Translations under genes and position numbers: made by a program | NCBI RefSeq assembly: GCF_022479115.1 | Contig: NZ_CP092497.1 | Span: 868,001-932,000 of the forward strand | Direction: 5' to 3' | Length of the DNA stretch: 64,000 bases | From: Amycolatopsis sp. EV170708-02-1 | GTDB taxonomy: Bacteria > Actinomycetota > Actinomycetes > Mycobacteriales > Pseudonocardiaceae | Shown here: piece by piece, positions 28,118 through 37,206 of the stretch | How the letters are laid out: each line of letters opens with the position of its first letter | How positions within the stretch are numbered: the first letter of the stretch is position 1 | Notes under the pieces: model-generated | Database searches by the model: none | Told to the model about the DNA's origin: nothing | What the model saw: the letters and a program-made list of their open reading frames with translations, nothing else

Positions 28118-29310
28118 CTCCCCGTCAAGGTGGTCCACGGGACGTGCACGGTCACCCGCTCCCGGAGCTGTTCGTTCATCAGCCACAGCTCCCCCGTCGC
28201 CGGCCAGTACGACAGGTTCTGCGAGTTCACCGGCGCCCGGCCGCTCAGCCGCGACGTCGAGGTGCCGCCGACCCCGCCGTGCAGGCACGAAGGATGGTCG
28301 CCCGCCACACCGGCGTACTCGGGGCAGACGCCGGTCAGCACGAAATATCCGTTGCGCGCCACCGCTCCCTGCATGCCCCACACCGGTGACACGAAGCCTT
28401 CCTTCGCGTGCACGGTGCCGTCGGCGGACACCTTGGGCAGGCCGGTCGCGCGGTCGAACGGCCACCGCAGCACCCGGCCGCCCGAGGCGTTCGGGATGTG
28501 CTCCGAAGTCACGATCGAGCCGTCGCTGTGGTCGAACGACATCGTCGCGAGACACGGCCGCGTGCCGGGAGCGTTGGTGCAGGCGCCGCCGCCGGGGTAC
28601 CAGTAGGCGCCGATCTGCGGCATCGCGTAGTCGTAGAAAGCCGCGTGGTACTTGCCGTCCGAGCCCTTGCCGACGACGCCGGAGCTGTCGTCGACCTTCC
28701 AGAAATGCGTGGTGTCGAAGACCCGCACCACACCACCGGTGGTCGCGACGAACAGCCGGTTCCCGATCCAGGTCATCCCGTGGCCATGTCCTTGCACGAC
28801 GGCGAAGTTGTCGTTCGACGTCGGTTCGACGAGCAGCACGTGCCGGTATCCCAGCCCGGTGGCGTCCACAAAGGACAAACGGACCATGGTGTCGCCGGGA
28901 GTGTGCCAGGACGTCGCCACCACGCGTTTGCCGCCGACCTTCCCGGTCGCCGCGTCGGCGTCACCTGAACCGGTGAGCCCCTGCGGGATCCAGTCGTTGG
29001 TCTTGTCGTCGTTGGCGTCTTCCCAGCAGAATCCCGCCGGGTTCAGCGCCGCCGCGAGATACGTGGCGTGGCACAGCGGCCGCGCCTTCCGGTTCGCCGA
29101 CGACAGGATCTCCGGCAGCCCGCGCGCCGGGAGGTGCTTCTCCAGCGCGGCGATCCGGGCGCCGTAGGTGCCGAAGCTCGAACCCGAGGTCCAGCGGAAG
29201 CCGTCGACCGTGGCCGCGTCCATCCTCGGGAAGGCGGCCGCGGCGGAGGCGACGCCCGGGATGAGCGCGAACACCAGCAGGAGCGAAGCGAGAAGTCCCA
29301 GCCTCTTCAT
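28111..29310 (-). CDS. Secreted protein of unknown function
   Basis: A 399-residue protein with a clear signal peptide (MKRLGLLASLLLVFALIPGV then ASA, cleavage near residue 25). The mature part begins AFPRMDAATVDGFRW. It contains six scattered cysteines that could form disulfides, a GHGHGMTWIGNRLFVAT segment and repeated short beta-like stretches, which would suit a beta-propeller. I do not recognise the family. Its stop codon lies in palindrome B. ATG at 29310 is chosen because the signal peptide then starts correctly. Confidence 0.72.
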   Translation of the reverse strand: MKRLGLLASLLLVFALIPGVASAAAAFPRMDAATVDGFRWTSGSSFGTYGARIAALEKHLPARGLPEILSSANRKARPLCHATYLAAALNPAGFCWEDANDDKTNDWIPQGLTGSGDADAATGKVGGKRVVATSWHTPGDTMVRLSFVDATGLGYRHVLLVEPTSNDNFAVVQGHGHGMTWIGNRLFVATTGGVVRVFDTTHFWKVDDSSGVVGKGSDGKYHAAFYDYAMPQIGAYWYPGGGACTNAPGTRPCLATMSFDHSDGSIVTSEHIPNASGGRVLRWPFDRATGLPKVSADGTVHAKEGFVSPVWGMQGAVARNGYFVLTGVCPEYAGVAGDHPSCLHGGVGGTSTSRLSGRAPVNSQNLSYWPATGELWLMNEQLRERVTVHVPWTTLTGRS

Positions 29311-29356
29311 GCCCGCGAGCCTCCCGGCCGCGCGCATACTTTCGATACAAACCGCT

Positions 29357-29734
29357 TCAGGACACGGAAAGCCCGCGCTCGGCCAGGGATTCCTCGACGC
29401 GCAGCCGTTCGATCTCCCGGTCGAAACCCTCCGGCAGTTCGGCCAGCCGGTGCTCGATCTCCACCTCCCGGCAGGCCTGCACGAGCAGCGCGTCGTACGC
29501 CTGCCTGGTGCCGTACCGGCGGACGGCGGAGGTGCCGGGCGGAAGCTCCGCCAGCAGCCGATGCACCCGGCGGAGATCGGCGGCGAGTTTCTCGATGGGC
29601 GGCCCGGCCGGGAGTTCCGGTCGACGGCGGCCGCGCCACCACCGCACTGCGGCCGGCGCTTTCAGCGCGCACCAGAAAAGCACCGAAGGCGCCACGGCGA
29701 CAACGGCGTACAGCGCGACAGGCCCGATGGCCAT
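29357..29734 (-). CDS. Small membrane-anchored protein of unknown function
   Basis: A 125-residue protein with one N-terminal hydrophobic helix (VALYAVVAVAPSVLFWCALK), a basic linker (WWRGRRRPEL) and a helical, charged cytosolic tail with AADLRRVHRLLAELPPG. It looks like a single-pass membrane protein with a coiled-coil tail. No family is recognised. It lies 46 bases upstream of the secreted-protein gene and may share its transcript. Confidence 0.65.
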   Translation of the reverse strand: MAIGPVALYAVVAVAPSVLFWCALKAPAAVRWWRGRRRPELPAGPPIEKLAADLRRVHRLLAELPPGTSAVRRYGTRQAYDALLVQACREVEIEHRLAELPEGFDREIERLRVEESLAERGLSVS

Positions 29735-29796
29735 GACTCATGGTAATCCCGCGCGGAGCACCGGAGAACCCGCGAATCCGGGCTATATTCGCGACT

Positions 29797-30588
29797 GTGC
29801 TGACCGAGGGCTACCGCTACCCGGACGCCGGCGACCACGTCACCGGCGTGTTCATCCGACGGCACGAACCCTACGACGGCTACTGGACGGCCAGTGAGGA
29901 CCGCGCGCTCGGGAAGGCCGCCGGACGGCTCGCCGCGATCCTCGGCCCGCGCGAAGAGGTCAAGGCGCTCGACGCCGGCTGCGGAGAAGGCCGCCTGCTC
30001 CCCTGGCTCGCCCGGTTCTCCGCCGACGTCACCGCCGCGGATCCCGACCCGGACAGGCTGGCCAAGGCTCGCGAGACCGTCGTCGAGGACACCGAGTTCT
30101 CCTTCGCCGTCTCGCCGATCACGGGCTTGGACGGCGGCCCGTACGACCTCGTGGTGTGCAGTCACGTCATCCAGCACGTGCCGACACCGGACGTCGGGCC
30201 GATCCTGCGGCGGCTGGCCGGGATCACCGCACCCGGCGGCGTACTGGTGCTCGCCTACAGCCGGTCGCCGATCGGGCAGGGCGCGTTCAGCCTCGACAGC
30301 GTCGAATCGGGCGACGAAGTCCGCTCACGCCGGGTGTCGCGTGAAGAGTTCGACAAAGCGCTCCACGACGGCGGTCCGGCGCTCCCGGTGCGTTATCTGG
30401 ACCCGGCGGAGATCGCCGCCGACGCGGCCGAAGCGGGCTGGCGGACCGAGTGGGAGTGGACGTACCACGTCCTCGACGATCTCGGCCCGGCCGACGAGCA
30501 CATCGACCGCGACGAACTGGTCAACGCCTCCGGCCCGCTGCGCCGCCACCTCGGCCGGGACCTGATCACGCTGCTGCGCCGCGGATGA
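29797..30588 (+). CDS. Class I SAM-dependent methyltransferase
   Basis: About 263 residues. The SAM-binding motif I is ALDAGCGEGRLLPWLARF, motif II includes VTAADPDPDRL, and VVCSHVIQHV matches the post-II region of small-molecule methyltransferases. The substrate is unknown. GTG at 29797 gives the N-terminus LTEGYRYPDAGDHV; a longer frame from 29740 crosses the divergent gene's promoter. Its TGA overlaps the ATG of the next gene (ATGA), so the two are coupled. Confidence 0.78.
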   Translation: MLTEGYRYPDAGDHVTGVFIRRHEPYDGYWTASEDRALGKAAGRLAAILGPREEVKALDAGCGEGRLLPWLARFSADVTAADPDPDRLAKARETVVEDTEFSFAVSPITGLDGGPYDLVVCSHVIQHVPTPDVGPILRRLAGITAPGGVLVLAYSRSPIGQGAFSLDSVESGDEVRSRRVSREEFDKALHDGGPALPVRYLDPAEIAADAAEAGWRTEWEWTYHVLDDLGPADEHIDRDELVNASGPLRRHLGRDLITLLRRG

Positions 30589-31775
30589 CCGCGGTGCTCC
30601 TCACCTTCGCGTGGGCCGTCCCGCTGTCCGAGCGGGAGGCCGGGAAGGTGCTGGACGGCGGGCGGGACCGCGGGCTGCTGGCCCACCTCGACGGGAAGCT
30701 CGGCGACGAGTGGACGGCGGCGGAGAACTTCCTGGCCAGTTACACGCAACCACCGCGAAGACGGGTGCTGCGCAAACGACGGCTGTCGATCCGCCTCGGC
30801 GAGACGGGCCTGCCGTGCGAACTCGTCGTCACCTGGCATCCCGCCTACCACGCGATGACGCTGGTCCTCGCCGCCACGATCACCGGCGCGGCGGCGGACG
30901 GGCCCGCCGCCGAATTCGATCTCGTCATCGCGATCCTGCAAAGCCTGCAGGGCCGGGAGACGGCGAACGGGGAAGAAGGGCTGCACGGTGTTTACGGCGA
31001 GAAGACCTTCCCCTCGCTCCTCAAGGCCGTCACCCACGTCTTCGAGGACCTGACCAAGGGCTGCGGCCTGACCGAGGGGCTCGGGCGCAAGGGCTGGTGC
31101 GTCGAACTGCGCTCCCACGACGGGCATCCGCCCGCCCAGCGGGTCGCCGCCGATCCCCGGCCGTTCTACGGGATGGCGACCAGCGACGAGGGCTGGCGGT
31201 TCGTCCCCCGCGAAGTCGCCAGGGACGCGCTCGGCCCGTCGTGGGGCACGCGGTCCTTCGTCGCCGCGTACACGATGGCGGGCGGGATCGTCTGTCTCAA
31301 CAGCAAGGATTCCGAGTACGTCGAGCAGCAGGCCGAGCTGATGCGCGGCCCGTTCGGCGACGCCGAACCGTATTTCGGCATCGACAGCGAGATCGGCGGG
31401 CTCGACCACGGGATGCTCTTCATCCTCGAACGGGTCCTGATCCGGATGGCGCTGGCCGACCAGTGGCTGGCGTCGATGAAGACGGCCGGGAGCCGCACCA
31501 GGCTCCTGCGCGGCTCGCTCGACGACATCCTCGAAATGCTGCATTCGGTGCTCCCGCCCGAGATCGATTCGCTGGAGCGCCGCCTGGTCACCAGCATGGG
31601 CGTGGAGCGGATCATCGCCCAGCTCGACCGTCAGGCCGAGGCGATGGACGAGGAGACCAGATACGCCTACGAGAACACGGTGAGCGCGCGGGTCACGCGG
31701 CTCACCGTGGTGACCGTCGTGCTGACGGTCGTCACCATCGTCCTCGGAGTCCTCCAGGTGCTCGTCTCACTCTGA
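30585..31775 (+). CDS. Tail-anchored protein of unknown function
   Basis: A 396-residue protein with a soluble body and one hydrophobic C-terminal helix (LTVVTVVLTVVTIVLGVLQV) preceded by a charged helical region (IIAQLDRQAEAMDEETRYAY). This is a tail-anchor layout with a possible coiled coil. Within the body are LVVTWHPAYHAMTLVLA and GIDSEIGGLDHGMLFILE. I do not recognise a family. It is translationally coupled to the methyltransferase. Its end overlaps the end of a convergent small gene by nine bases. Confidence 0.68.
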   Translation: MTAVLLTFAWAVPLSEREAGKVLDGGRDRGLLAHLDGKLGDEWTAAENFLASYTQPPRRRVLRKRRLSIRLGETGLPCELVVTWHPAYHAMTLVLAATITGAAADGPAAEFDLVIAILQSLQGRETANGEEGLHGVYGEKTFPSLLKAVTHVFEDLTKGCGLTEGLGRKGWCVELRSHDGHPPAQRVAADPRPFYGMATSDEGWRFVPREVARDALGPSWGTRSFVAAYTMAGGIVCLNSKDSEYVEQQAELMRGPFGDAEPYFGIDSEIGGLDHGMLFILERVLIRMALADQWLASMKTAGSRTRLLRGSLDDILEMLHSVLPPEIDSLERRLVTSMGVERIIAQLDRQAEAMDEETRYAYENTVSARVTRLTVVTVVLTVVTIVLGVLQVLVSL

Positions 31776-31976
31776 CCGGCGACGCTGTTTGCGGGCGCGT
31801 TCGGCGAACAGCACCACCACGCCCGCGGCCACCATCAGCGCGCTCGCCACCACGTGCATCCCCGGCGGGAGCAGGTGGAGCTGGACGAACCAGCTCGGGT
31901 TCGTGCTCCCCAGCAACCGGTTGATCAGCCCGCCCCCGCCCTGTACCAGCAGGAGGATCCCCAGCAGTTCGATCAT
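31767..31976 (-). CDS. Small two-helix membrane protein
   Basis: 69 residues with two hydrophobic segments (MIELLGILLLVQGGGGL and HVVASALMVAAGVVVLF) and a basic tail (ERARKQRRRSE). Its ATG lies inside the stop of the upstream membrane-protein gene (ATGA), which supports translation. Function is unknown; it might be a partner subunit of that neighbour. Confidence 0.6.
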   Translation of the reverse strand: MIELLGILLLVQGGGGLINRLLGSTNPSWFVQLHLLPPGMHVVASALMVAAGVVVLFAERARKQRRRSE

Positions 31977-32557
31977 CGGCGTACCCCTTCCTCGACCCTG
32001 TCCTTGGGTGAAAGCTCCTGCCACAGCGGCCCGGTGGCGAACCAGATGGCCGTCACGACCCCCAGCCGCGGCAGCCACCCCCACAACGGGTCGACCTGCG
32101 CGGTGCCGCCGGCCATGACGATCAGCAGGAGCAGCACCCCGGCGGCCAGCCCGCAGGCCAGCACGCATTTGAACCAGTCACGCCATTCGGCGCGCAGCTT
32201 CTCCCGGCCCCTCGGCTTGGGCGGCGGTGGCGGCCCGCCCGCGAACCGGTGCGCGAACCGCACGTCGGCCCACTTGATCATCGAATGCCCGAACACCACG
32301 CTGAAGCCCAGGTACACCGCGGCGAGGCCGTGCACGAAGTTCGCCGTGGCACCGTTGCGCAAGTCGACGACCGTCGCGACCAGCACGACGACGTCGATCA
32401 CCGGGGTCAGGAGCAGCAGCGCGACGCCCGTGCGCTTCAGCTTGAGCGGATAGCGGGCCACGAGGCCGGCGAGGATGGCGACCCAGAAACCGATCTCCCC
32501 GCCGGCGATCACGGCCGCCATCGGGTTTTCCGCGATGAAGTCCCAGATCTTGTTCAC
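31973..32557 (-). CDS. Multi-pass membrane protein of unknown function
   Basis: A 194-residue protein with about five hydrophobic segments and a proline-rich cytosolic loop (PPPPPKPRGREKL) near the middle. GTG at 32557 gives VNKIWDFIAENPMAAVIAGG. No family is recognised. It is coupled by ATGA to the 69-residue membrane protein and is divergent from the histidine kinase gene. Confidence 0.65.
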   Translation of the reverse strand: MNKIWDFIAENPMAAVIAGGEIGFWVAILAGLVARYPLKLKRTGVALLLLTPVIDVVVLVATVVDLRNGATANFVHGLAAVYLGFSVVFGHSMIKWADVRFAHRFAGGPPPPPKPRGREKLRAEWRDWFKCVLACGLAAGVLLLLIVMAGGTAQVDPLWGWLPRLGVVTAIWFATGPLWQELSPKDRVEEGVRR

Positions 32558-32667
32558 GAACCGAGTCTCGCTCGCGAGCCGCCGGGGCCGCGTCGGCGTA
32601 CGGCACGAGATCATCGTCATCAGTTCGTAGGACCCCGTGGCGGGTGCCGGTGTGCTGGGATGGAACG

Positions 32668-33846
32668 GTGCCCACGTTCGTCCCGCGCCTGAACCACCTC
32701 GCCGAATGGAAACAGGACCTCGTCATCGCCGCCGGCACCTGGGTCCTCGGTGTGCTGGTCTACCTCAGCGGGATGCACGTGCTGCTCGGCGGCAAGGACG
32801 ACACGCCGCTGTGGATCCGGCTGACCGAACTGACCGTGTTGTGCCTCCTGCAGTTGCTGCGCCGCAAGGTCCCTTGGGGACTGATGTGCGGGCTCGTCGT
32901 CCTCGGCGTGGACATCGCGTTCGGTCCCTCGCTGCCGATCTTCGTCATCTTCACCGACTTCCTCTACGCGACGACCCTGTACGGCTCCCGGCGCGTCAGC
33001 CGGGTGATGATCGGCATCGCCGCGGTCGGGACGCTCGCGGCGGTCTGTCTGGCGCTCCTCTTCTCCTCGCAGTGGCGTACGGCGATCCTCGTCGCGTTCG
33101 CGTTCCTGCCGTTCCTGGTCACCCCGGTGTGGTGGGCGGCCAACGTCCGCCAGCAGCGGGACATCGCCCACAACGAGCGGGCGAACGCGGTCCAGCTGGC
33201 CACGATCGGCGAACTGGACCGGAAGGCCGCCGTGGCGGGGGAACGGTCGAAGATGGCGCGGGATCTGCACGACGTCATCGCCGGGCATCTCTCGGCGATC
33301 GCGATCCAGTCCGAGGCCGCGCTGTCGATGGCCACCGCCGACCCGAAGCTGTCCAGGAAGGTCCTGGAATCGGTGCGGGAGAACAGTGTCAGCGCGCTGG
33401 AGGAGATGCGCGCGATGATCGGGCTGCTGCGCGCCGACACCGAGATCGAGCCGACCGCGCCCGCCCGGCTGGCCGAACTGTCCAAACTGGTCGAATCGGC
33501 GCGGGCGAGCGGGCTGACGGTCGAACTCGGTGCCGTGCCGGACCGGTCCGCCCACCTGCCCGCCGCGGTCGACCTGACCGCGTACCGGATCGCGCAGGAG
33601 GCGCTGACCAACGCGATGAAACACGCTCCCGGCGGGCGGGCCGTCCTCGATATCCGTTCCAACGGCGGCATACTCACCGTCGAGGTGCGTAACGATCTTC
33701 AGCCGGGCCGCCCCGGCGACGGCGGGACCGGCCTCGGCCTGCTGAACATGCGGGAACGCGCCGCCGCGGTGGGCGGCACCTTCACCGCCGGACCGTCCGG
33801 CGGCCGCTGGCTGGTCCGCGCCGAACTGCCTCTGGAGGGGTCTTGA
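32668..33846 (+). CDS. Two-component sensor histidine kinase (NarL-type, HisKA_3)
   Basis: A 392-residue kinase: four to five N-terminal membrane helices up to about residue 160, then the dimerisation/phosphoacceptor helix with His201 in MARDLHDVIAGHLSAIA. The ATPase domain contains ALTNAMKHAPGG (N box) and GTGLGLLNMRERA (G box). It would autophosphorylate in response to a membrane or envelope signal and pass phosphate to the adjacent regulator. GTG at 32668 is the start. Its TGA overlaps the TTG of the regulator gene. Confidence 0.92.
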   Translation: MPTFVPRLNHLAEWKQDLVIAAGTWVLGVLVYLSGMHVLLGGKDDTPLWIRLTELTVLCLLQLLRRKVPWGLMCGLVVLGVDIAFGPSLPIFVIFTDFLYATTLYGSRRVSRVMIGIAAVGTLAAVCLALLFSSQWRTAILVAFAFLPFLVTPVWWAANVRQQRDIAHNERANAVQLATIGELDRKAAVAGERSKMARDLHDVIAGHLSAIAIQSEAALSMATADPKLSRKVLESVRENSVSALEEMRAMIGLLRADTEIEPTAPARLAELSKLVESARASGLTVELGAVPDRSAHLPAAVDLTAYRIAQEALTNAMKHAPGGRAVLDIRSNGGILTVEVRNDLQPGRPGDGGTGLGLLNMRERAAAVGGTFTAGPSGGRWLVRAELPLEGS

Positions 33847-34505
33847 GCGACGGGAACATCAGGGTGCTGGTCGCCGACGACCACGGCGCGATCCGTGCCG
33901 GGCTGATGATGATCCTCGGCAACGCCGAGGGAATCGAGGTGGTCGGCGAGGCCGCGGACGGTGCCATCGCCGTCCGCCAGGCGAAGGCGCTGAAGCCGGA
34001 CGTCGTGCTGATGGACGTGCGGATGCCCGGGGTCGACGGCATCGCGGCCACGCGGGAACTGACCGCGGAGGGGCTGTGCGAAGTCCTCGTGCTCACCACC
34101 TTCGATCTCGACGAGTACGTCCATGCCGCCCTGCGGGCGGGCGCGGCCGGGTTCCTGCTGAAGTCGGTGGAGGCGTCGCGGCTGATCGAGGCGGTGAAGC
34201 TGGTCGCGGCGGGCGAAGGTGTGCTCGCGCCGCAGGTCACGCGGAAGCTGATCGCCGCCTTCGCCGCCGGGACCCGTGAGCCTTCCGCTGTGCCCGCCGG
34301 GCTCGGCGACCTGACCGAACGCGAGCGCGAAGTGCTGGCTTGCCTGGGCGGCGGCCTGTCCAACGCGCAGATCGGGACGCGGCTGCACATCGGCGAGACC
34401 ACGGTGAAGACGCATGTCTCCCGGGTGCTGACGAAACTGGAGCTGCGGTCACGGGTGCAGGCGGCGATCCTGGCGCAGGAGAACGGTGTCGTGCTGGAGG
34501 GGTGA
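33843..34505 (+). CDS. LuxR/NarL-family response regulator
   Basis: 220 residues: receiver domain with the acidic pocket ADDH, phosphoacceptor Asp58 in VLMDVRMPG, and the conserved Thr and Lys in LTTFD and GFLLKSVEA. A LuxR-type helix-turn-helix follows, LTEREREVLACLGGGLSNAQ then THVSRVLTKL. Translation starts at a TTG overlapping the kinase stop. Targets are unknown; divergent membrane-protein genes and the downstream permease are candidates. Confidence 0.92.
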   Translation: MSDGNIRVLVADDHGAIRAGLMMILGNAEGIEVVGEAADGAIAVRQAKALKPDVVLMDVRMPGVDGIAATRELTAEGLCEVLVLTTFDLDEYVHAALRAGAAGFLLKSVEASRLIEAVKLVAAGEGVLAPQVTRKLIAAFAAGTREPSAVPAGLGDLTEREREVLACLGGGLSNAQIGTRLHIGETTVKTHVSRVLTKLELRSRVQAAILAQENGVVLEG

Positions 34506-34539
34506 ACTCCCATCGCAGGGTTCACCGCCGTCGCGCATG

Positions 34540-34589
34540 GGCTGAAGGCTCCCTTCACCGCGTCTGATGCGGCGAAAGCTCCCTTCGCC
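34540..34589. repeat. Palindrome-type element related to 4331-4404
   Basis: It contains CTGAAGG, then TTCACCGCGTCTGATGCGG followed by GAAAG and CCCTTC, nearly matching 4372-4403. The arms pair imperfectly around GTCTGAT. It lies between the response regulator and a permease gene in the same direction and may end the two-component transcript. Confidence 0.65.
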
Positions 34590-34652
34590 TCCGCCGGATA
34601 CGGGCTCCCACCGATCTGCGAGGTGGACGGCGATCTTCTAGCGTGACCCTTC

Positions 34653-36110
34653 ATGCGGCGAACTCTGGACGTGGACGAGGTCCTGAAACGGCAGGATTCC
34701 GGTGAGCTGAAGCGCCGCCTGCACGGGCGCGATCTGATCGGGTTCGGGGTCGGCATCATCATCGGCACCGGCATCTTCACCCTCGCCGGGGTCGAGGCGA
34801 AAACCCATGCGGGACCGTCGGTCACGCTGTCGTTCGTGCTCGGCGCCGTGGTGGCCGGGATGGCCGCCCTCTGTTACGCCGAACTCGCTTCCAGCGTGCC
34901 GACGGCCGGAAGCGCCTACACCTACGCCTTCGCCACCCTCGGCGAGACCTTCGCCTGGATCATCGGCTGGGATCTGCTGCTCGAGTTCGCCCTCGGCGCG
35001 GCCGTCGTGTCGCGCGGCTGGTCCGGCTATCTCGCGAATCTGATGGGGCTCTCCCCCGACTGGTTCGGCGAAGACGCGAAGGTCAACATAGGCGCGGTCG
35101 TGATCATCGCCGTGCTGACCGTGATCGCCGTCCTCGGGATCAAGGAGTCGGCGAGGGTGACGAATCTGCTCGTGCTGGTCAAGGTCGCGGTCTGCGTGCT
35201 GATCCTCGCGGTCGGCGTGTTCTACGTCCGCGGCGAGAACCTCACCCCGTTCATCCCGGCCGCGCAGCCGCCGACGGAGACGGCCGGGACCCTGCACCAG
35301 CCGATCGTCCAAGCCGCGCTCGGGCTCGAACAGTCCGTCTACGGCATCGCCGGGATGGTGACCGCCGCCGCCGTCGTCTTCTTCGCCTACACCGGTTTCG
35401 AGGCGCTCGCCAACCTCGGCGAGGAGACCGTGAACCCCAAACGCGATCTGCGGGTCGGCATCCTCGGCGCGCTCGGCGTCTGCGCGCTGCTCTACATCGG
35501 AGTCTCGCTGGTGCTGACCGGGATGGTGCCGTTCGCCGAGATCGACGCGGGCGCCCCGCTCGCCGACGCCTTCGACCGGGTCGGGCAGCACTGGGTTGGC
35601 GCGCTGATCTCGCTCGGCGCGGTCACCGGGCTGACGTCGGTGATGATGGTGGAACTGGTGACGATCGGCCGGATCGGCTTCGCGATGGGCCGCGACGGCC
35701 TGCTGCCGAAGAAGTTCGGCACGGCGCATCCGCGCTGGGGCACCCCGCACCGGATGACGATCACCGGCGCGGTGCTGATCGCGGCGCTGGCCGCGTTCGT
35801 CCCGATCTCCGAACTCGCCGACATGGTCAGCATCGGCGCCCTTTCGGCGATGATCATCGTCGCGCTGGCGGTCCCGGTGCTGCGCAGGCGCCGCCCGGAC
35901 CTGGAACGGCCGTTCACCGTGCCGTTCTCGCCCTACCTGCCCATCGTGGCGGCGCTGGCGTGCTTCTACCTGATGCTGAACCTGGACGTGATGACGTGGC
36001 TGCGGTTCGCCGCGTGGCTGCTGCTCGGCCTGCTGATCTACGTCTTCTACGGACGCAAGCATTCCCGTTTCGCGAAGGACGACCTCAGCTCCACAGACCG
36101 GCCGTCGTGA
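34653..36110 (+). CDS. APC-superfamily amino acid permease (cationic amino acid transporter type)
   Basis: A 485-residue permease with about 12 transmembrane segments. The first helix carries GFGVGIIIGTGIFTLAG, with the glycine motif that binds the substrate amino group. ELASSVPTAGSAYTYAFATL and FFAYTGFEALANLGEE are typical of the YfnA/CAT branch. It imports an amino acid by proton or exchange coupling; the substrate is not readable. Its last 26 bases overlap the end of the convergent gene. Confidence 0.88.
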   Translation: MRRTLDVDEVLKRQDSGELKRRLHGRDLIGFGVGIIIGTGIFTLAGVEAKTHAGPSVTLSFVLGAVVAGMAALCYAELASSVPTAGSAYTYAFATLGETFAWIIGWDLLLEFALGAAVVSRGWSGYLANLMGLSPDWFGEDAKVNIGAVVIIAVLTVIAVLGIKESARVTNLLVLVKVAVCVLILAVGVFYVRGENLTPFIPAAQPPTETAGTLHQPIVQAALGLEQSVYGIAGMVTAAAVVFFAYTGFEALANLGEETVNPKRDLRVGILGALGVCALLYIGVSLVLTGMVPFAEIDAGAPLADAFDRVGQHWVGALISLGAVTGLTSVMMVELVTIGRIGFAMGRDGLLPKKFGTAHPRWGTPHRMTITGAVLIAALAAFVPISELADMVSIGALSAMIIVALAVPVLRRRRPDLERPFTVPFSPYLPIVAALACFYLMLNLDVMTWLRFAAWLLLGLLIYVFYGRKHSRFAKDDLSSTDRPS

Positions 36111-36744
36111 TCGCGTCGACGGCGGCCTCGGTGTCGCCGTCGTCCACCACGACCAGCATCCGCTTCAGTGCCGCGGCCACCCATTCCACCGGCTGGTCGT
36201 GCAAACCGTTGTCCCCCAGGGACGGATAACCGTCCATAATGGACACCAGGGTGCCTTCGGCGCCGATGCGCATCCCGGCCGCCAGCACGAAATGCCCCTC
36301 GGGCGGGCGCCAGCGCGACGACCACAGCGGCGGGATCCCGGTGTCGAGATAGTCGAGCAGCGCTCGCACCGGGGTGTCGTGCGCGCCGAATTCGGCCGGG
36401 TCGACCTCCGCGATCAACGCCACCCTCGGCAGCCGCCACAGCGCCGCCAGGAGCATGAACAACGAGTGCGGCGCCCAGTTCCCGGTGGCGGGCACGGCGA
36501 CGAGCCGTCCGCCCGACAGCGTCCCGATCGCCCGTGCCAGGCCCTCGCCCGCGGCCGCCGCGACCTCGTCCTGGCCCGCGACGTCGAAACCCGCCGCGCG
36601 CAGGGCGGCCAGCGCCGTGAACGGCCCGGCGAGCCCGTCCCGCTGCGGGAGTTCGGCCCGTGCGACGGCGACGAGGTGCTCGCCGCCAGGCAGCCAGCGG
36701 CGACCGGACAGCCCCGTCCGGTCGCCGTCGATTCCGGAGGACAT
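36085..36744 (-). CDS. Protein of unknown function
   Basis: A 219-residue soluble protein that I do not recognise. The central part has GNWAPHSLFMLLAALWRLP and PPLWSSRWRPPEGHFVLAAG; the end has EGTLVSIMDGYPSLGDNGLH. Its ATG overlaps the TGA of the acetyltransferase gene (TGATG), so the two are cotranscribed and may act together. Its stop lies within the last codons of the convergent permease gene, a 26-bp overlap. Confidence 0.65.
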   Translation of the reverse strand: MSSGIDGDRTGLSGRRWLPGGEHLVAVARAELPQRDGLAGPFTALAALRAAGFDVAGQDEVAAAAGEGLARAIGTLSGGRLVAVPATGNWAPHSLFMLLAALWRLPRVALIAEVDPAEFGAHDTPVRALLDYLDTGIPPLWSSRWRPPEGHFVLAAGMRIGAEGTLVSIMDGYPSLGDNGLHDQPVEWVAAALKRMLVVVDDGDTEAAVDAITTAGLWS

Positions 36745-37160
36745 CAGTCTTCGAACGTCCACGACTGCATGATGAACGGCCCGTCGTTCGACGCCCCGGC
36801 CGAGGTGTAGGTCGCCAGTGCGGCCTTGTTGTCCGTCTCGACCCCGACCCACATCCCGCGGCAGCCGCGTTCCCGCGCGATCCCGGCCAGCGCGTCGACG
36901 AGGTCGCGGCCGATCCCGCGCCGCTGGTAGTCCGGGCTGACGTCGAGCTCGTTGAGGAACATCTCGGTGCCCTTGTCCGGATGCGTCACCTCGGTGCCGG
37001 TGATCATCCCCGCGGGCTCGCCGTCCTCGTAGGCGATGAGGAGATGGTTCTCCTCCCCCGCGAGGAACTTTTCGGACGCCTCCCGCTGCGCGGGGCCGTC
37101 GAACAGGTGCTGGGCGGCGACGACCTCCTCGACGGTGACGGCCCGCCGGATCTCGGCCAC
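36744..37160 (-). CDS. GNAT-family N-acetyltransferase
   Basis: A 138-residue acetyltransferase. The acetyl-CoA loop is visible as VSPDYQRRGIGRDLVDALAG, preceded by the beta strand FLNELDV. It resembles the AAC(3)-I branch of the family, but such similarity is common and does not show aminoglycoside resistance. GTG at 37160 follows GGGAGGAC. It is upstream of, and overlaps by one base, the unknown gene at 36085-36744. Confidence 0.82.
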   Translation of the reverse strand: MAEIRRAVTVEEVVAAQHLFDGPAQREASEKFLAGEENHLLIAYEDGEPAGMITGTEVTHPDKGTEMFLNELDVSPDYQRRGIGRDLVDALAGIARERGCRGMWVGVETDNKAALATYTSAGASNDGPFIMQSWTFED

Positions 37161-37206
37161 GTGTCCTCCCGGTGCTGAAAGCGCCTCAGACCGCTCAGTA
37201 TCCCGC

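Noticed and set aside
36744..37160. Aminoglycoside acetyltransferase (resistance gene)
   Set aside because: The GNAT fold is clear and resembles AAC(3)-I in part, but nothing in the sequence shows drug specificity, and no resistance context is present.
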